Below, piece by piece: positions 48,642-58,860 of a DNA stretch of 64,000 nucleotides (position 1 is the first letter of the stretch; every line of letters begins with the position of its first letter). A program made the position numbers and the translations under genes. The stretch comes from Sipunculus nudus (lineage: Eukaryota > Annelida > Sipuncula > Golfingiida > Sipunculidae): contig CM049316.1 in assembly GCA_026874595.1 (NCBI GenBank), positions 54,817,676 through 54,881,675 on the forward strand, written 5' to 3'. Below the pieces are notes generated by a model. The model ran no database searches. It was not told where the DNA came from and saw nothing but the letters and a program-made list of their open reading frames with translations.

Positions 48642-49862
48642 TTACATGAAAAGAGCCTGGCTCTTGTACAATGCTATGCATAGATTTTGAACCAAAACCA
48701 GAAGGTTTGCTATTGTTTTATTCGCAAGTTTCCAGCAATCAGATATTAAATGACCTTCCTTCTTGCAGTAATTACAGATTTTCTTTGAAAATGACTGGTC
48801 TTTGTTGGACTTAGACACAGTGGGCGTGGACTGAGATGTAGCAATGGACTTTGCTGAACTATCCGGACTACTAGTACTGGGTGACTGCGCTTTAAACTTC
48901 TTTTGACCATACTGATTTACATTCTTGTTTGTGAATGACTGGTTTGATTTGCTAGTAAAGGACATTTTGTGTTTTAATGAATAATCATCAGCTAATTGAG
49001 CAGCAATGTCAAGTGTATCAGGACTTTTCTCATCCAGAAAAGTTTTAACATCTGCGTTAATGCAGCGCTTGAATTCTTCAAGCAAAATCAACTGGCGCAA
49101 ATTGTCATAATCTTTCATTACACTTTAAGAACTACACCAGCGATCAAACAACTGCTCTTTCGTCCTAGCAAATTCTACATAGGTCTGTTCTTTTTCCTAT
49201 TTATGAATTTCTATCGGTAAGCATCCGGAACTAACTCATAACCGTTTAGTATTAACCGTTTGATCTGGTCATGGTCAGCAGCGGCTTCTACTGAAAGCTC
49301 TGTATAAATATCTCTGGCCTTGCCAGCCAATACACTTTGTAATAGCATAGTCCAATTTTCCTTAGGCCATTTTAAATTTTCAGCTACCTTCTCAAAGTGT
49401 AAGAAATATTTATCACCCTCTTGATCTTGAAAAGGTGGGAAAAGTCTTATGTGTTTAGTAACATGAAAACTGTGAGTTAAGACAACATGTAGACCATGTT
49501 CTAGTTTAAGTCTTTCTAACTCCGTTCGTTTTAACTCAGTTTCCTTTTCTTTTTGTTTTTCTAATTCTCACTTTTTTAGTGCTAGCTCATGTTGCATTTC
49601 TAACTTTTTTTTTAATTCTGACTGCATAGCAAGGCTGTCATTTGTTGATATTTCCACTTCACTCTCTTCAATAAAACCTTTGCTTACTAGATCTTGCATG
49701 ATTTTAGCAATGATTTCAGGCTCTCTCAAAGCTTTTTCCACACATAGCCCTAAGTGTTGTCCCAAAAGCAACAACTGATCTTTTGCCAACTGTTCATCAG
49801 TTAAGGTCAAGTTAATCAGGGTCTGGATCTTCAACAAGTGCCTCAGGTTTGAAATCTGCCAT
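48642..49862 (-). pseudogene. gag of the gypsy element (SCAN-like region and zinc knuckle)
   Basis: A start codon at 49860-49862 follows the primer site by about 110 bp and opens with MADFKPEAL. Further on, the minus strand encodes a Trp-rich capsid text (LKWPKENW at about 49352-49372; YELVPDAYR at about 49214-49240), then FARTKEQLFDRW and LILLEEFKRCI...LDEKSP...AADDYSL-like text, which resembles the SCAN/capsid C-terminal module. The nucleocapsid end has a CCHC knuckle, C-x2-C-x4-H-x4-C (CNYCKKEGHLISDC). Gag packages the RNA and forms the particle. There are stops near 49812, 49205 and 49130 and at least one frameshift. Confidence 0.8.
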
Positions 49863-49971
49863 GTTAAGATGTTAAAACAATAACAAAAAACCCTGAGATA
49901 AATCTTGTAAAGAATGCATTGTAAACAGTGTATGTAGATCAAGGCCTAATAAATTGTCAAAACTATTAAGC

Positions 49972-49989
49972 CTCCCGGACAAGCCCCCA
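49972..49989 (-). promoter_or_regulatory. Primer-binding site, proline-tRNA-like
   Basis: TGGGGGCTTGTCCGGGAG on the minus strand, six bases inside the 5' LTR. It agrees at 16 of 18 positions with the proline-tRNA primer site used by murine leukaemia virus. A tRNA 3' end primes first-strand synthesis here. Confidence 0.8.
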
Positions 49990-49995
49990 ATTTTA

Positions 49996-50727
49996 TGTTA
50001 CGGAAACTAATAACAACAGATCACGTTATCGTGAACAGCACAAATTTCGTTACGGTGTTACTGTAACACTAGGCAGCGTGAAATGTCTATGGGAATGAAT
50101 AAAGGAGTCACTGGTTTTTTGTTAACAAATAATTATAATTTATTTTTAGAACAGTCCTATCATTACAATACACTAAATCAATAGAATTACACAGTTTAAC
50201 AATAAAAATGTACAGTACAAGAGTGTCCAGATCCTAGGCTTTGCTACGGATACCATCACTTTCACAGCTCAACAAGAGTCCTTTAAAACCAATAATCCAC
50301 GTAAATAGTAATAATCAAAAGGCAAACTTGAGACAGTCCATATTAAATGTGCATGAAGTCCGTTAAATATCTGACACCACTGCAATTATCGATAAGGTCC
50401 CAAAACTGACGAGAAGGTAACACTCTTAGTACTCGCTTGTATTTTCCTGTCTGCCGGCTCTAAACACAACCCCTAATTTATAGTTTCTCACCCGAAAATT
50501 CTAGAAATCGAAAATTTCAAAGAACAATACACAAAAGAATGCACATGAACAAACCTGAAACATCTAGAACAAAGAACGCTGTGTCTCTGCGCTTCAGACG
50601 CAACACGCGAGCCAGCGCCCAAGAAGAAAGGCTCCCATAGCAACGAACCATGCCTGCGCTACACGAATCAGAATGTCAACAGACACATGTAACACTCCTA
50701 CGGACAATAAAGCAGACACCTGTAACA
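49996..50727 (-). repeat. 5' LTR of the gypsy element
   Basis: 732 bp, TGTTACGG...TGTAACA on the plus strand, with perfect TGTTAC/GTAACA ends. The TATA box is the complement of 50477-50482 and AATAAA the complement of 50139-50144, in register with the 3' LTR. It drives transcription towards lower coordinates. It runs directly into an AT microsatellite on its outer side. Confidence 0.92.
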
Positions 50728-50752
50728 ATATATATATATATATATATATATA

Positions 50753-50787
<35 letters not shown>

Positions 50788-50795
50788 CATATTTA
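50728..50795. repeat. (AT)n microsatellite
   Basis: Long alternating AT tract that starts at the outer edge of the LTR. It hides any target duplication. Confidence 0.9.
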
Positions 50796-50892
50796 TATAT
50801 AAAGCAGCTGTTAGAGTGGTTTATGCTTCATATCTTGTGAAACGTCAGCAAGAGATAATAGTAAGAGGCAAAAATCTAAATCCAAAATATTG

Positions 50893-51500
50893 GATTGTAA
50901 TGTACCTCAGGGATCAGTGCTTGGACTGGCCCTCTTCACTATTCATATTACCATCTCTTGGCAAGTTACAACCACAACTGAAATATAAGTAAGAAATACA
51001 TGTACCGTGACACACTTGAATGTTTAAATCCATGCATTCATTACCACTGAACTTGATTATTGTAACACATTGTTAAATTGGCCTTCTAGGAGTTTTTGTT
51101 GATCGCTTTCAGCGAGTACAGAACATATCAGTAAGAATTCTTACCGGCAATGAAAAACATGATCATAGTACACCAATACTTTTCTCTCTCAACTGGTTGC
51201 CGATACGGCAAAGATTAAAATATAAGATACTTAATTAATCCTATGTTTAAAGCCATAAATAACATGGCTCCAATGTATCTTCAAGAAATTCTCAGTAACC
51301 GTGTTTAAGTTAGAGGATTACCTTCAAATGACCAAAATTTACTATATGTGCCATTAACAAAACCGTTTTTGACACAAACAGGGCATTCAGCTTTGCTTGT
51401 TCTTGACTCTGGATCAGTCTATCTAACACATTGAGAATCGGTTCCAACTTATCATAATTTAAAAGCATATTAAAAACTCACCTATTTGCCGAGTTCTACT
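50893..51500 (+). pseudogene. Non-LTR retrotransposon (LINE) reverse transcriptase relic
   Basis: 50893-50950 encodes DCNVPQGSVLG followed by LFTI, the conserved VPQGSVLGPLLF-type motif of LINE reverse transcriptases. After an internal deletion that includes the catalytic YxDD region, 51040-51300 encodes the typical C-terminal text of CR1/L2/Rex-type elements: LDYCNTLL, RFQRVQNISVRILTG, LNWLPIRQRLKYKIL and KAINNMAPMYLQEIL. Several frameshifts and stops are present. The relic lies just outside the gypsy LTR and AT tract and is in the opposite orientation. The clade is not certain. Confidence 0.82.
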
Positions 51501-51692
51501 ACTTTGGTCAATGACACTATATGGAACCTGGCCATTTTTAACCACCTTAGTTTTTATTAAGAATCAATTTGATTGTCTGATGTACTTTTAATGCTTATAC
51601 TTAAATTATAGTTATCATGATATCAACTTTTTATATGTATCAGCGTTTTAGAGCATTCATAGCCTGGATTGTATGCTTTACAAAAAAGATAA

Positions 51693-52845
51693 CCTTTCAG
51701 GGTTGAAGGACCATTAAAGTATTTATACAACATAACACATGCATATACGAGTTTCTCATTTATACCTGCTTTATAGTGACCTGTCATATACAGTAGGTAG
51801 GGAGATATCGGAACCTGATTGGATGGCAATTTATCACACTTCATATGAGCTCCCTACTGCGCATGCGCAAATTGTCAGCAATACCACTACAACTCATATT
51901 ATTCTATACTTCGTTGGAATTTTAAGATATATAAGCTTAGCTAGTGGAGGATGTCAATACCAAACATACATTCTATACAGGACTCTCAAGACATTATACA
52001 TGTATACCTTACATATTTCTTTATCCTTGAGTATTTGATGTTGTGTGTTCTCTCCATATTTCAACACACCTGAAATACTAATCAAATAGAATAGTGTGGC
52101 CAATCGAATCTTGTATTTGTCTACAGGGTTTGACCAACACGAGATCCCGCATGGCAATATCAGTCGGTCAGTTCTATACTAGTCCCAATTTTGTTTTGAA
52201 TTCATGCATCTTGTATTTGACTGGAGCATGGATTTTCCTTTTTGCTTTAAACTAAGACTTTGCTTTCATCATAGTTTTTACATATACCAGTATATATAGA
52301 TATAGTCTTATACTTTAGTTTATCTATAAATATATTTTCCACTAGTCTTATTTGACATCCTGATTTGACTGGTGTCAAAAGAAAACAAACTGTATACAAT
52401 TTGAATATGATTTGATTTTTTCAGGCAACGTGTTACACCCATCCTGTTTATGATGGTCTGTCATTTGTAATCATGTCATTTTGGGGGGGGGGGGGGTGGC
52501 GGGGAGGGAGCTGGATTTATATCCAGCAGTGGCATATTTTGTTTCCCCAAGCAATATATGTAATGTGTTTATTATTATAATTGTGTCACTTGATGTTTGA
52601 GTTCAACTGGCAGTGCATGTCTCTTGAGAGGCTGTAATTCGTGATATTAACTCACTAGAGTACATATTCCTGTTCACACCCAGACAATCTTGGACTTTGT
52701 TTACTTTTGTGCCTGGAATGATTGACATTTAATTTGGGCACTACCAGCTGGTTGTTTGGTCATTGAAATAAATATCATATGTTACAGACCTTGTTTTCTA
52801 TATTTTTTAGATCAGATGCATGAGTGTGTGGTTGTATGAATAACC
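51693..52845. repeat. Tandem repeat copy A
   Basis: Shares three ordered blocks with 52846-55115: 'cattaaagta...gtttctcatttatacc' (51693 onward), 'ttggatggcaatttatcacactt' to 'gcgcatgcgca' (51818-51875), and 'ccccaagcaatat...gtgtggttgtat' (52520-52845). A 14-base G run lies at 52483-52496. No coding sequence is found. Confidence 0.75.
51858..51869. promoter_or_regulatory. NRF1-type palindrome in copy A
   Basis: TGCGCATGCGCA, a perfect 12-bp palindrome that fits the NRF1 consensus. The matching place in copy B (53996-54007) reads CGCGCATGCGCA. Whether it is used is unknown. Confidence 0.35.
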
Positions 52846-53457
52846 TTTCAGGGTCGAAAGTCCATTAAAGTAATTTATACAGCACCACACATGCATATGA
52901 GTTTCTCATTTATACCCGCTATATAATGATATCTGTCGTCTGTGGTTGGCTTTATATTTACGGGGCTCAGTTTTCGCTCTCAAGCAATTTGTCACAGTTT
53001 CACGGGGTTCCATTTTTGCATATATTAATATTTAGGAAAACACAAAAATAGGTATCGATTCTCTGTTACACAAAGTTACCTGCATGTATCGCCCCATTAA
53101 CCATGCTCACGCCCCATGAATGTTTGGGTAAACTAATTAAAGGGGGTTCCCCGCTTTGCATGGTCAGGGTTATTTACCAGAAGGCCCTTCCCAACAGCTC
53201 ACCTGTTAGCGCAGGTGTGATAATTAATGCTTTTGGGAGGAAAATTGGCCTCCCTTTTGTTTAAACAAGCTGCCTCTGGTGAGGGTATTTTTACTCGGAA
53301 TGAGCTAGCTATGAGTACAAAATGATTCTCATGTTTTGCTCAAATAAAAGTGACCGTCACTGCCATGACCTGGCGATGCCGTTTTAGAGGGGCATTGGTT
53401 TCACAAGCTTGGTCATTGCATATCAATATAAATAGTAAGTGGCCGCGCACATAAGGT

Positions 53458-53661
53458 TTGCCTGATCCCCGTGAGTGTGAATGTGAAGAAAGAGCTAGCA
53501 AACGGCGAATGATCAGATCGACAGACAGCCGACAAGGCGTAAGCGGGGAGAATATATACAAGCAGTTCGACCAAGACAAACGGCTTGCGATCGCAAAGTC
53601 TGTCATCGACATCGGACCAGCCAAAACTGCCAGAAAGTAAGGGATCAGCGAATCAACATGA
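53458..53661 (+). pseudogene. Helix-turn-helix DNA-binding fragment, transposase-like
   Basis: A 60-codon frame rich in Arg, Lys and Glu ends with QDKRLAIAKSVIDIGPAKTARK, then a TAA, after which the same frame continues with GISEST before two more stops. The pattern (helix, turn after G, K-T-A-R-K then G-I-S-E-S-T) is what one expects of a homeodomain-like HTH as in psq or CENP-B-type transposases and related regulators. The TAA would replace the residue at the start of the recognition helix turn. No catalytic domain follows. The family is inferred from pattern only, and the start codon at 53458 is uncertain. Confidence 0.4.
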
Positions 53662-54216
53662 TGAGCGGTCTAATAATACATTACATTAACAATACAGATA
53701 CTAGACCAATTATATATGATACTTGAATAATAAATAAAATATGAAATGCAGAACTGCAGGTTGAAAAATCAAGCATTTTTAAAAAGTAAGACTAGATCGT
53801 GGACACGTCGCACTCTGCGATCAACATGGTCGTCATTTGTATATATTTATTTAGAGTGACTATTTTCTATTGACTGCAAGGGTTCATATCTGAGTGGTTT
53901 CAATTTCGCCTTATTTTCCCGTACCGCGAATATCGCGAATTTGAAATCACCGCTTGGATAGCAATTTATCACACTTTATACCCCCCCCCCCCCACCGCGC
54001 ATGCGCAATTAAATTGTCTTCGGGGCCTATAATGGATAGTCAAGTCTTTTCGCTTGCACCGTTGATAGGAACTGGAAGTCGCAAGCATTGATACCTTTTC
54101 CGCCACCTCTCATCCCCGACCCTCTGTCAAACTATTGCTGTTCGCTTAATCAATTAGCTTCCTTTTTGTACTATATTTACGCCAGCAATATTTCTTGGTT
54201 TTGTGCTCAATTTTAG

Positions 54217-54318
54217 CACCTCATTACAAAATAGCCCTATAATGCACCTCATTTCAATATAACCCTATAACGCACCTCATTACAATATAGCCCTATAATG
54301 CACCTCATTACAATATAG
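54217..54318. repeat. 28-bp tandem repeat, 3.6 copies
   Basis: Units CACCTCATTNCAATATANCC plus CTATAAYG start at 54217, 54245, 54273 and 54301, with two or three differences between units. Confidence 0.9.
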
Positions 54319-54512
54319 TCTGCTTGATTCTTTTGTCATTATGCTGGGGTGACCTATTTTGGTTCCCCAAGCAATATGTCATGTGTTTATTATTATAATT
54401 GTATCACTTGATGTTTAAATTTTCCTGGTAGTGCCCCTGGAGAGACTTTAATTCATGATATTAATTAACTCACTAGTACATATTCCTGTTTTCACCCAGG
54501 CAATCTTGGACT

Positions 54513-54800
54513 TTGTTTACTTTTGTACCTGGAATGATTGACATATTGCTGATGATGAAAATTATGATCGCTCAGTCCAACATTCGCTCTCTGGCACAGG
54601 CACTCGTTTCCAGCATTAAAAAAGGCTTAGAAACCGTTAACCAGTTGAGTATGGGCGATATACCAGTTATAAAAGAACAAGGTAATGAACTCCGCCGCTA
54701 CGCGGGCAAGACAGCTTTTTTTCACAAGTCCGAATTCCGTAGAATTATCACTGATATATTGCCCATACTCAACGGGTTTACGGTTTCAAAGCTATTTTAG
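54513..54800 (+). pseudogene. Unrecognised coding-like frame in the copy B extra segment
   Basis: A 95-codon frame whose first 11 residues come from the surrounding repeat and whose remainder (from 54545) lies in the inserted 460 bp. The inserted part reads like protein (mixed charged and hydrophobic residues, GKTAFFHKSEFRR, IITDILPIL) with less AT-rich codons than its surroundings. I do not recognise a family. The apparent ATG therefore belongs to flanking DNA and the true start, if any, is unknown. It could be a captured exon, a viral or transposon remnant, or chance. Confidence 0.3.
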
Positions 54801-55115
54801 TGCTGAAAACGAGTGCCTGTGGTCACAAGTACGGATAAAAACGGTGGCCTCTCGCGGTTCCCCGCTTGCCTTGCGTGGTGTCTCGATCGTCTTTCGGCTA
54901 TATCTAAATTACGCTTAAGGAGCGCACAGGGCTAAAGTCCCAGACTACAGCAACCTGTAGCTGCTCGATAAAGCAAACCCCATCTTAAATCTGTCAGATG
55001 AATTAATTTGGGCACTGCCAGCTGGGTCGTTTGGTCTTTGTAAAAATGACATAATTGACAGACCTTGTTTTTTATCTTTGTTAGATCAGATGTATGGATG
55101 TGTGGTTGTATAAAA

Positions 55116-55116
<1 letters not shown>

Positions 55117-55147
<31 letters not shown>
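55117..55147. repeat. (ATT)n microsatellite
   Basis: About ten ATT units at the end of copy B. Confidence 0.9.
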
Positions 55148-55148
<1 letters not shown>

Positions 55149-55607
55149 GAAAAAATAACAATTTTAAAGGGACATAATAAGGAGCAATATTATGCCTATT
55201 ATTTCACACTCAGTTCAGTTTTGCTTTATACAAATGTTTCGAAGCAAAACCTTCCAAGCACACAGTCTCAGTAAATCGTATACGGCTGTTTAACAGCTTG
55301 ATTTTGTTCTGCATGTTTGTAAACACAATTCACAAATAACAAGGCCGCGTGACCGGAGGTCCGGCCGATTGTGACCCGCAACACGCAATGTTTCAGCAAG
55401 CGGGAACATGTATTAGTAGGCCAGCCATACCGTGTAAAGTCCTCTTTTAACGGCATCGCATGTTAATAGAAGGCATTCATTTTAGAACTGTCCAGTGTCG
55501 GGAGGTTAAAAAGCTATGGGTAGATGCCATGGCGAAATTTGAATGTGAAGGACATTTTTAAAATCATCAAGGTCATAAGGTTTTTCATTTCGGTGTTTTC
55601 CTTGTTT
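55148..55607. other. No feature recognised
   Basis: A GC-richer patch at 55340-55400 is unassigned; otherwise nothing is visible. Confidence 0.4.
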
Positions 55608-55753
55608 GGTGTGTTACGAAGGGAAATTGTTGAGGGGGGAATCCTGGGCCGATCAGAGAGTCGAACCCAGGTCGGTGGCGTACAAGTCCGGCGTACCAAC
55701 CGCTCCGCTAGAAAAGCAATTCGGTCCGCTTTTATGTGACCCCGTAACACACC
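55608..55753 (-). mobile_element. 146-bp inverted-repeat unit carrying a tRNA-like sequence
   Basis: GGTGTGTTACG at 55608-55618 and its perfect complement at 55743-55753 enclose a tRNA-like sequence on the minus strand. An A-box-like TAGCGGAGCGGTTGG (about 55704-55718) is followed by a B-box-like GGTTCGACTCT (about 55660-55670). The T arm does not pair properly, so this is not a functional tRNA; it resembles the head of a tRNA-derived SINE. The inverted ends also resemble the TGTTACG end of the neighbouring LTR families. Confidence 0.5.
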
Positions 55754-55806
55754 ACCTCTTAAGAGTGTTCTGCTATCAGAACAAGACCTATTATCCCAGG
55801 AGTCAC

Positions 55807-56600
55807 ACTTACGGGACCTAATATAAACAGATCACCTATGCGTGATGAACACAAATTTTGTAACGGTGATAAAAACAAATCAGATTCTGTAACACTAGGC
55901 AGCGTGAAATGTCTAGGGGAATGAATAAAGAAGTCAGTTTTTTTTTGTTAACAAATAATTATAATTTATTCTTAAAACAACCCTAACAATACAATACACT
56001 GAATCAATACAATTATACAGTAAAACAGCGGTATAGCAACAACTCAGTACAATCACATAGAAAATAATGTGCACAGTACCTAGTACCTGGATACCAACAC
56101 CATCACAACGATAAGTCCTTTAAATGTAAACTCTCGGAGAATGACAGTCCAGTGGAAAGTTCTTGCAACAACCCAGAAAGTAAACTGAAGTCCAAATGCA
56201 TAAAATCTAGGAGAAAGTCTTTGAAAATCTATAAATGCCGCATTCGTCGGATAAGGTCCTGACACACGCTTCTGCACCCGCTGGAATCTGCTCTGCTGTT
56301 CTCTGCCCTCTGCCTGGTTCTAAAACACAGCCCCTTTATATACCCTCACACCCCAAGCCGAGAATTTTCCACTTCTCGAACAGTCTATAAGATCTTGCAC
56401 AACACGCGTTTCAGGAATTCTCTAGAAAGACATCGCCGTGCCTCTACACACCATGGTGTACACGTGATCTCGCCCCAAGCCAGCATAACAACAAGAGTTC
56501 AACCAGTACGGATCAAATATATAAGGTAACACGCGGCCAGTCACGAGTGCCACAACAGGAGTTACGTCCGTGTCACATAATAAAAAGAGCACCTGTAACA
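55807..56600 (-). repeat. Solo LTR of a related gypsy family
   Basis: Its inner blocks match the LTRs at 43640 and 49996 ('ctgtaacactaggcagcgtgaaatgtct', 'ttgttaacaaataattataattta'), while other parts are diverged or unique. It begins TTACGGGACC and ends CCTGTAACA. The TATA box is the complement of 56335-56340, placed as in the other two LTRs. No internal element sequence flanks it, so it is a solo LTR left by LTR-LTR recombination. No target duplication was seen. Confidence 0.8.
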
Positions 56601-58585
56601 GGTGTAATAGGCCACTTTCTTCCATTCAAAATGTCCATAATATTCTATTATTTGGTTAATTCAAATGTAAATTGAGTATTGAAAACTGATAAACTTTCAA
56701 TAAATAAAAAATGAAGGTAATTTACTACATAGGAATTAGATTTCACTGAATTTGTAACCTTGCGTCTGCACTGTACATAGTCTGATCTTCCTATCTGTGG
56801 GTTTGTGTGTTTTTCTCTCACTCCTCTCTGAGATGTTTAAATGCATGGACTACAGACTTGGTCATTTTATCATGCATAGGTCACATTAGAACCATATTGT
56901 TTTCTATACAACTGTGGCCACAAGGGGGCGCTGGTGACAATGACACGGCTACCTTTTGTTTTGCTCTTGATGTAAGTTTGTTCTCAGTGTTAACATGTAT
57001 TGACAACTTCACTGCAGCTTCTTGAGCAGATTAAGTTGTTATACTCCTTCTTTTGTAGTGATATCAAGTTATTCTCTTTCTTTTTTATTGCCAAGAAGCA
57101 GATTAATTCTCAAATGGACGCATTCTGCAATTGTTTCATATCTGAAAGTGCTTATTAGTGTATAATCATCTTTATACTGTTTTAAGAGAGAATTGAAAAA
57201 AAATCGCCAGCATGTACATGCTGCTATGCCGTCTACTGTGTTAAGAATAAAAATATGATAAAATATAATGACATAATGTATGTCAATAAGAATATTTATT
57301 ATTGAATATCTATGACTGATTAATCGATTGCATGCAGGGTTCATTTCTTAATAACTTGAATTAAATTTAAGTCCCAGATGTTTGAAAACAGTTTAGTCAT
57401 ATGCAAATATGATGACAGTTATAATTACAAATAAAATAATATTAATTTGGTAATTGAATGATATTGTCTTCAAAAGCTTTGCATTTTACATTATATATCA
57501 TCAAGCAAGTTTGGTGATATACCATGCACCATTTTCTTACCTTGATTTTTGGTCGACCTGAATGCTCATTATGCAAGATTTTGTGTTTATTTGAGTTGAA
57601 AGACCCTAATATAATCTGATATGCACACCAGATAATCTGATAATCTAAAATCATGATATACAGCCTCGATGCTGTTTGGAGCTGTAATCAATTAATACCT
57701 TGTGAACGTATCATCGATGTACAAATATAGTGCCTGCTGATGATATGCGTTGGTAAGGATACAACAGTTGCATCAGAAAAATGGAGCTATACTTGTAAAA
57801 GTGTCATCAAGGTGCCAAAGGCTGCATTACGAAAATGGAGCTGTAATCCTTTTGAAAGTAATATTGAATGAGGTATCATAATTAGGAATAAGTAAGGAAT
57901 ATAATAGTCAGCTACACAGATATATAAGAAGAGATAGACATCGGCTTCTGTGTCCATGTCCCGTTATCAATGGCGAGAACTTGGTCTAGTATGATGAAGC
58001 GTATACTTAAGGCTAGGATTAGTACTAATTAAAGAATCTGCCGTCTCAACTAGTTACCAATAGAAGATGTATAATCATATACGATATACATATGTTGCCT
58101 CCTACACTAAGTGTAAGTGTTTGGTATTTTTGCAACCAAAAGATGTAACTTTGATGTTCAGCTGGAATATGTGACCTTTTAATCATCAGTAATGTTCGAT
58201 AAATGCTATGTTACCATTCCTGTCCAATTTCGTTCCATTTGACCTTGAAAATGACAGTCGACTTTTCTCTACATTTTCATCACTAAAAAGTTATGTGTTT
58301 AAATAAAGGGCACTCGTAAAAGTGGTATACAGGAGTGAAAGGTTCTACAGATACCAACACGACTATATTTACACAAAACAATAGATTAAACGGCATTGGG
58401 GTTTTATCTTTAAATTTGATTTTTTATTTGTATTAAGTTTCGGATATTAGCCTTGGAATATTATTAAGATAATTCTTTTCAATTAAGAACATTTACCTAG
58501 TTGTGAATTCAGATTCAACCTGGTGAAAGGCTTTTAATAGATATTTCAATAATAAAAATATAAAATTTTCAGTTGAAATTAAATG
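56601..58585. other. No gene recognised
   Basis: AT-rich sequence with short random-looking frames. A pair of 'atggagctgtaat/atggagctatact' words lies at 57780-57850. No repeat family from the rest of the window is seen. Confidence 0.4.
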
Positions 58586-58589
58586 AAAC

Positions 58590-58860
58590 AGCTGTGTCGT
58601 GTGTTACAACGGGGACTTCCGTCACATATAATGCAGCCGGTTACGTCTTAGATTAGTTTTTTAGTCTTCCAAGCGGGTTTTTTTAGACAAATAGTCGTTT
58701 GTTACAAGCCGGGACCTCTGATACATATGACAAAGCCGTTACTACTAAGATTAGTTTTGATGACTTCCAAGCGGAGATAAAAAAAAAGTCGTGTGTTACA
58801 AGTGGGGCATCTGATACACTCATGCTAAGGCCAGTTCCGTCGTAGATGTACAGGAATACC
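58590..58860 (+). repeat. About 97-bp satellite, three units
   Basis: Units start with GTCGTGTGTTACAA at about 58594, 58694 and 58788 and run through 'ggggacctctgacacata', 'gattagttttgatg' and 'cttccaagcgg'. Further units of the same type are at 61018-61230. Confidence 0.75.

Larger units (their letters stand above)
43640..50727 (-). mobile_element. Complete but degenerate Ty3/gypsy LTR retrotransposon, Gmr1-like domain order
   Basis: Two related LTRs (43640-44389 and 49996-50727), both with inverted TGTTAC/GTAACA-type ends, enclose 5.6 kb of internal sequence read on the minus strand. A primer-binding site (49972-49989) and a polypurine tract (44390-44400) sit in the right places. Domains follow as gag, protease, integrase, reverse transcriptase, RNase H. 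Integrase before reverse transcriptase is normal for Ty1/copia but not for Ty3/gypsy, whereas the domain sequences (CCHC gag, H2C2, DD35E, GPY/F, YIDD) are gypsy-like; that combination defines the Gmr1-like group. There is no envelope gene. Multiple stops and frameshifts show the copy is inactive. The flanking 5-mers (CTGAT and ATATA) do not match, so no target duplication remains. Confidence 0.92.
52846..55115. repeat. Tandem repeat copy B with two extra segments
   Basis: Directly follows copy A and repeats its three blocks at 52846-52940, 53954-54020 and 54345-55115. Relative to copy A it has about 1 kb extra between the first two blocks (52945-53950) and about 460 bp extra inside the third (54545-55005). 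Both extra segments are GC-richer and contain coding-like frames, so copy B may be the fuller element and copy A a deletion derivative, or the segments may be insertions. Confidence 0.65.

Noticed and set aside
55640-55720. Functional tRNA gene
   Set aside because: A and B boxes are present, but the T arm and acceptor stem do not pair; it is tRNA-like only.
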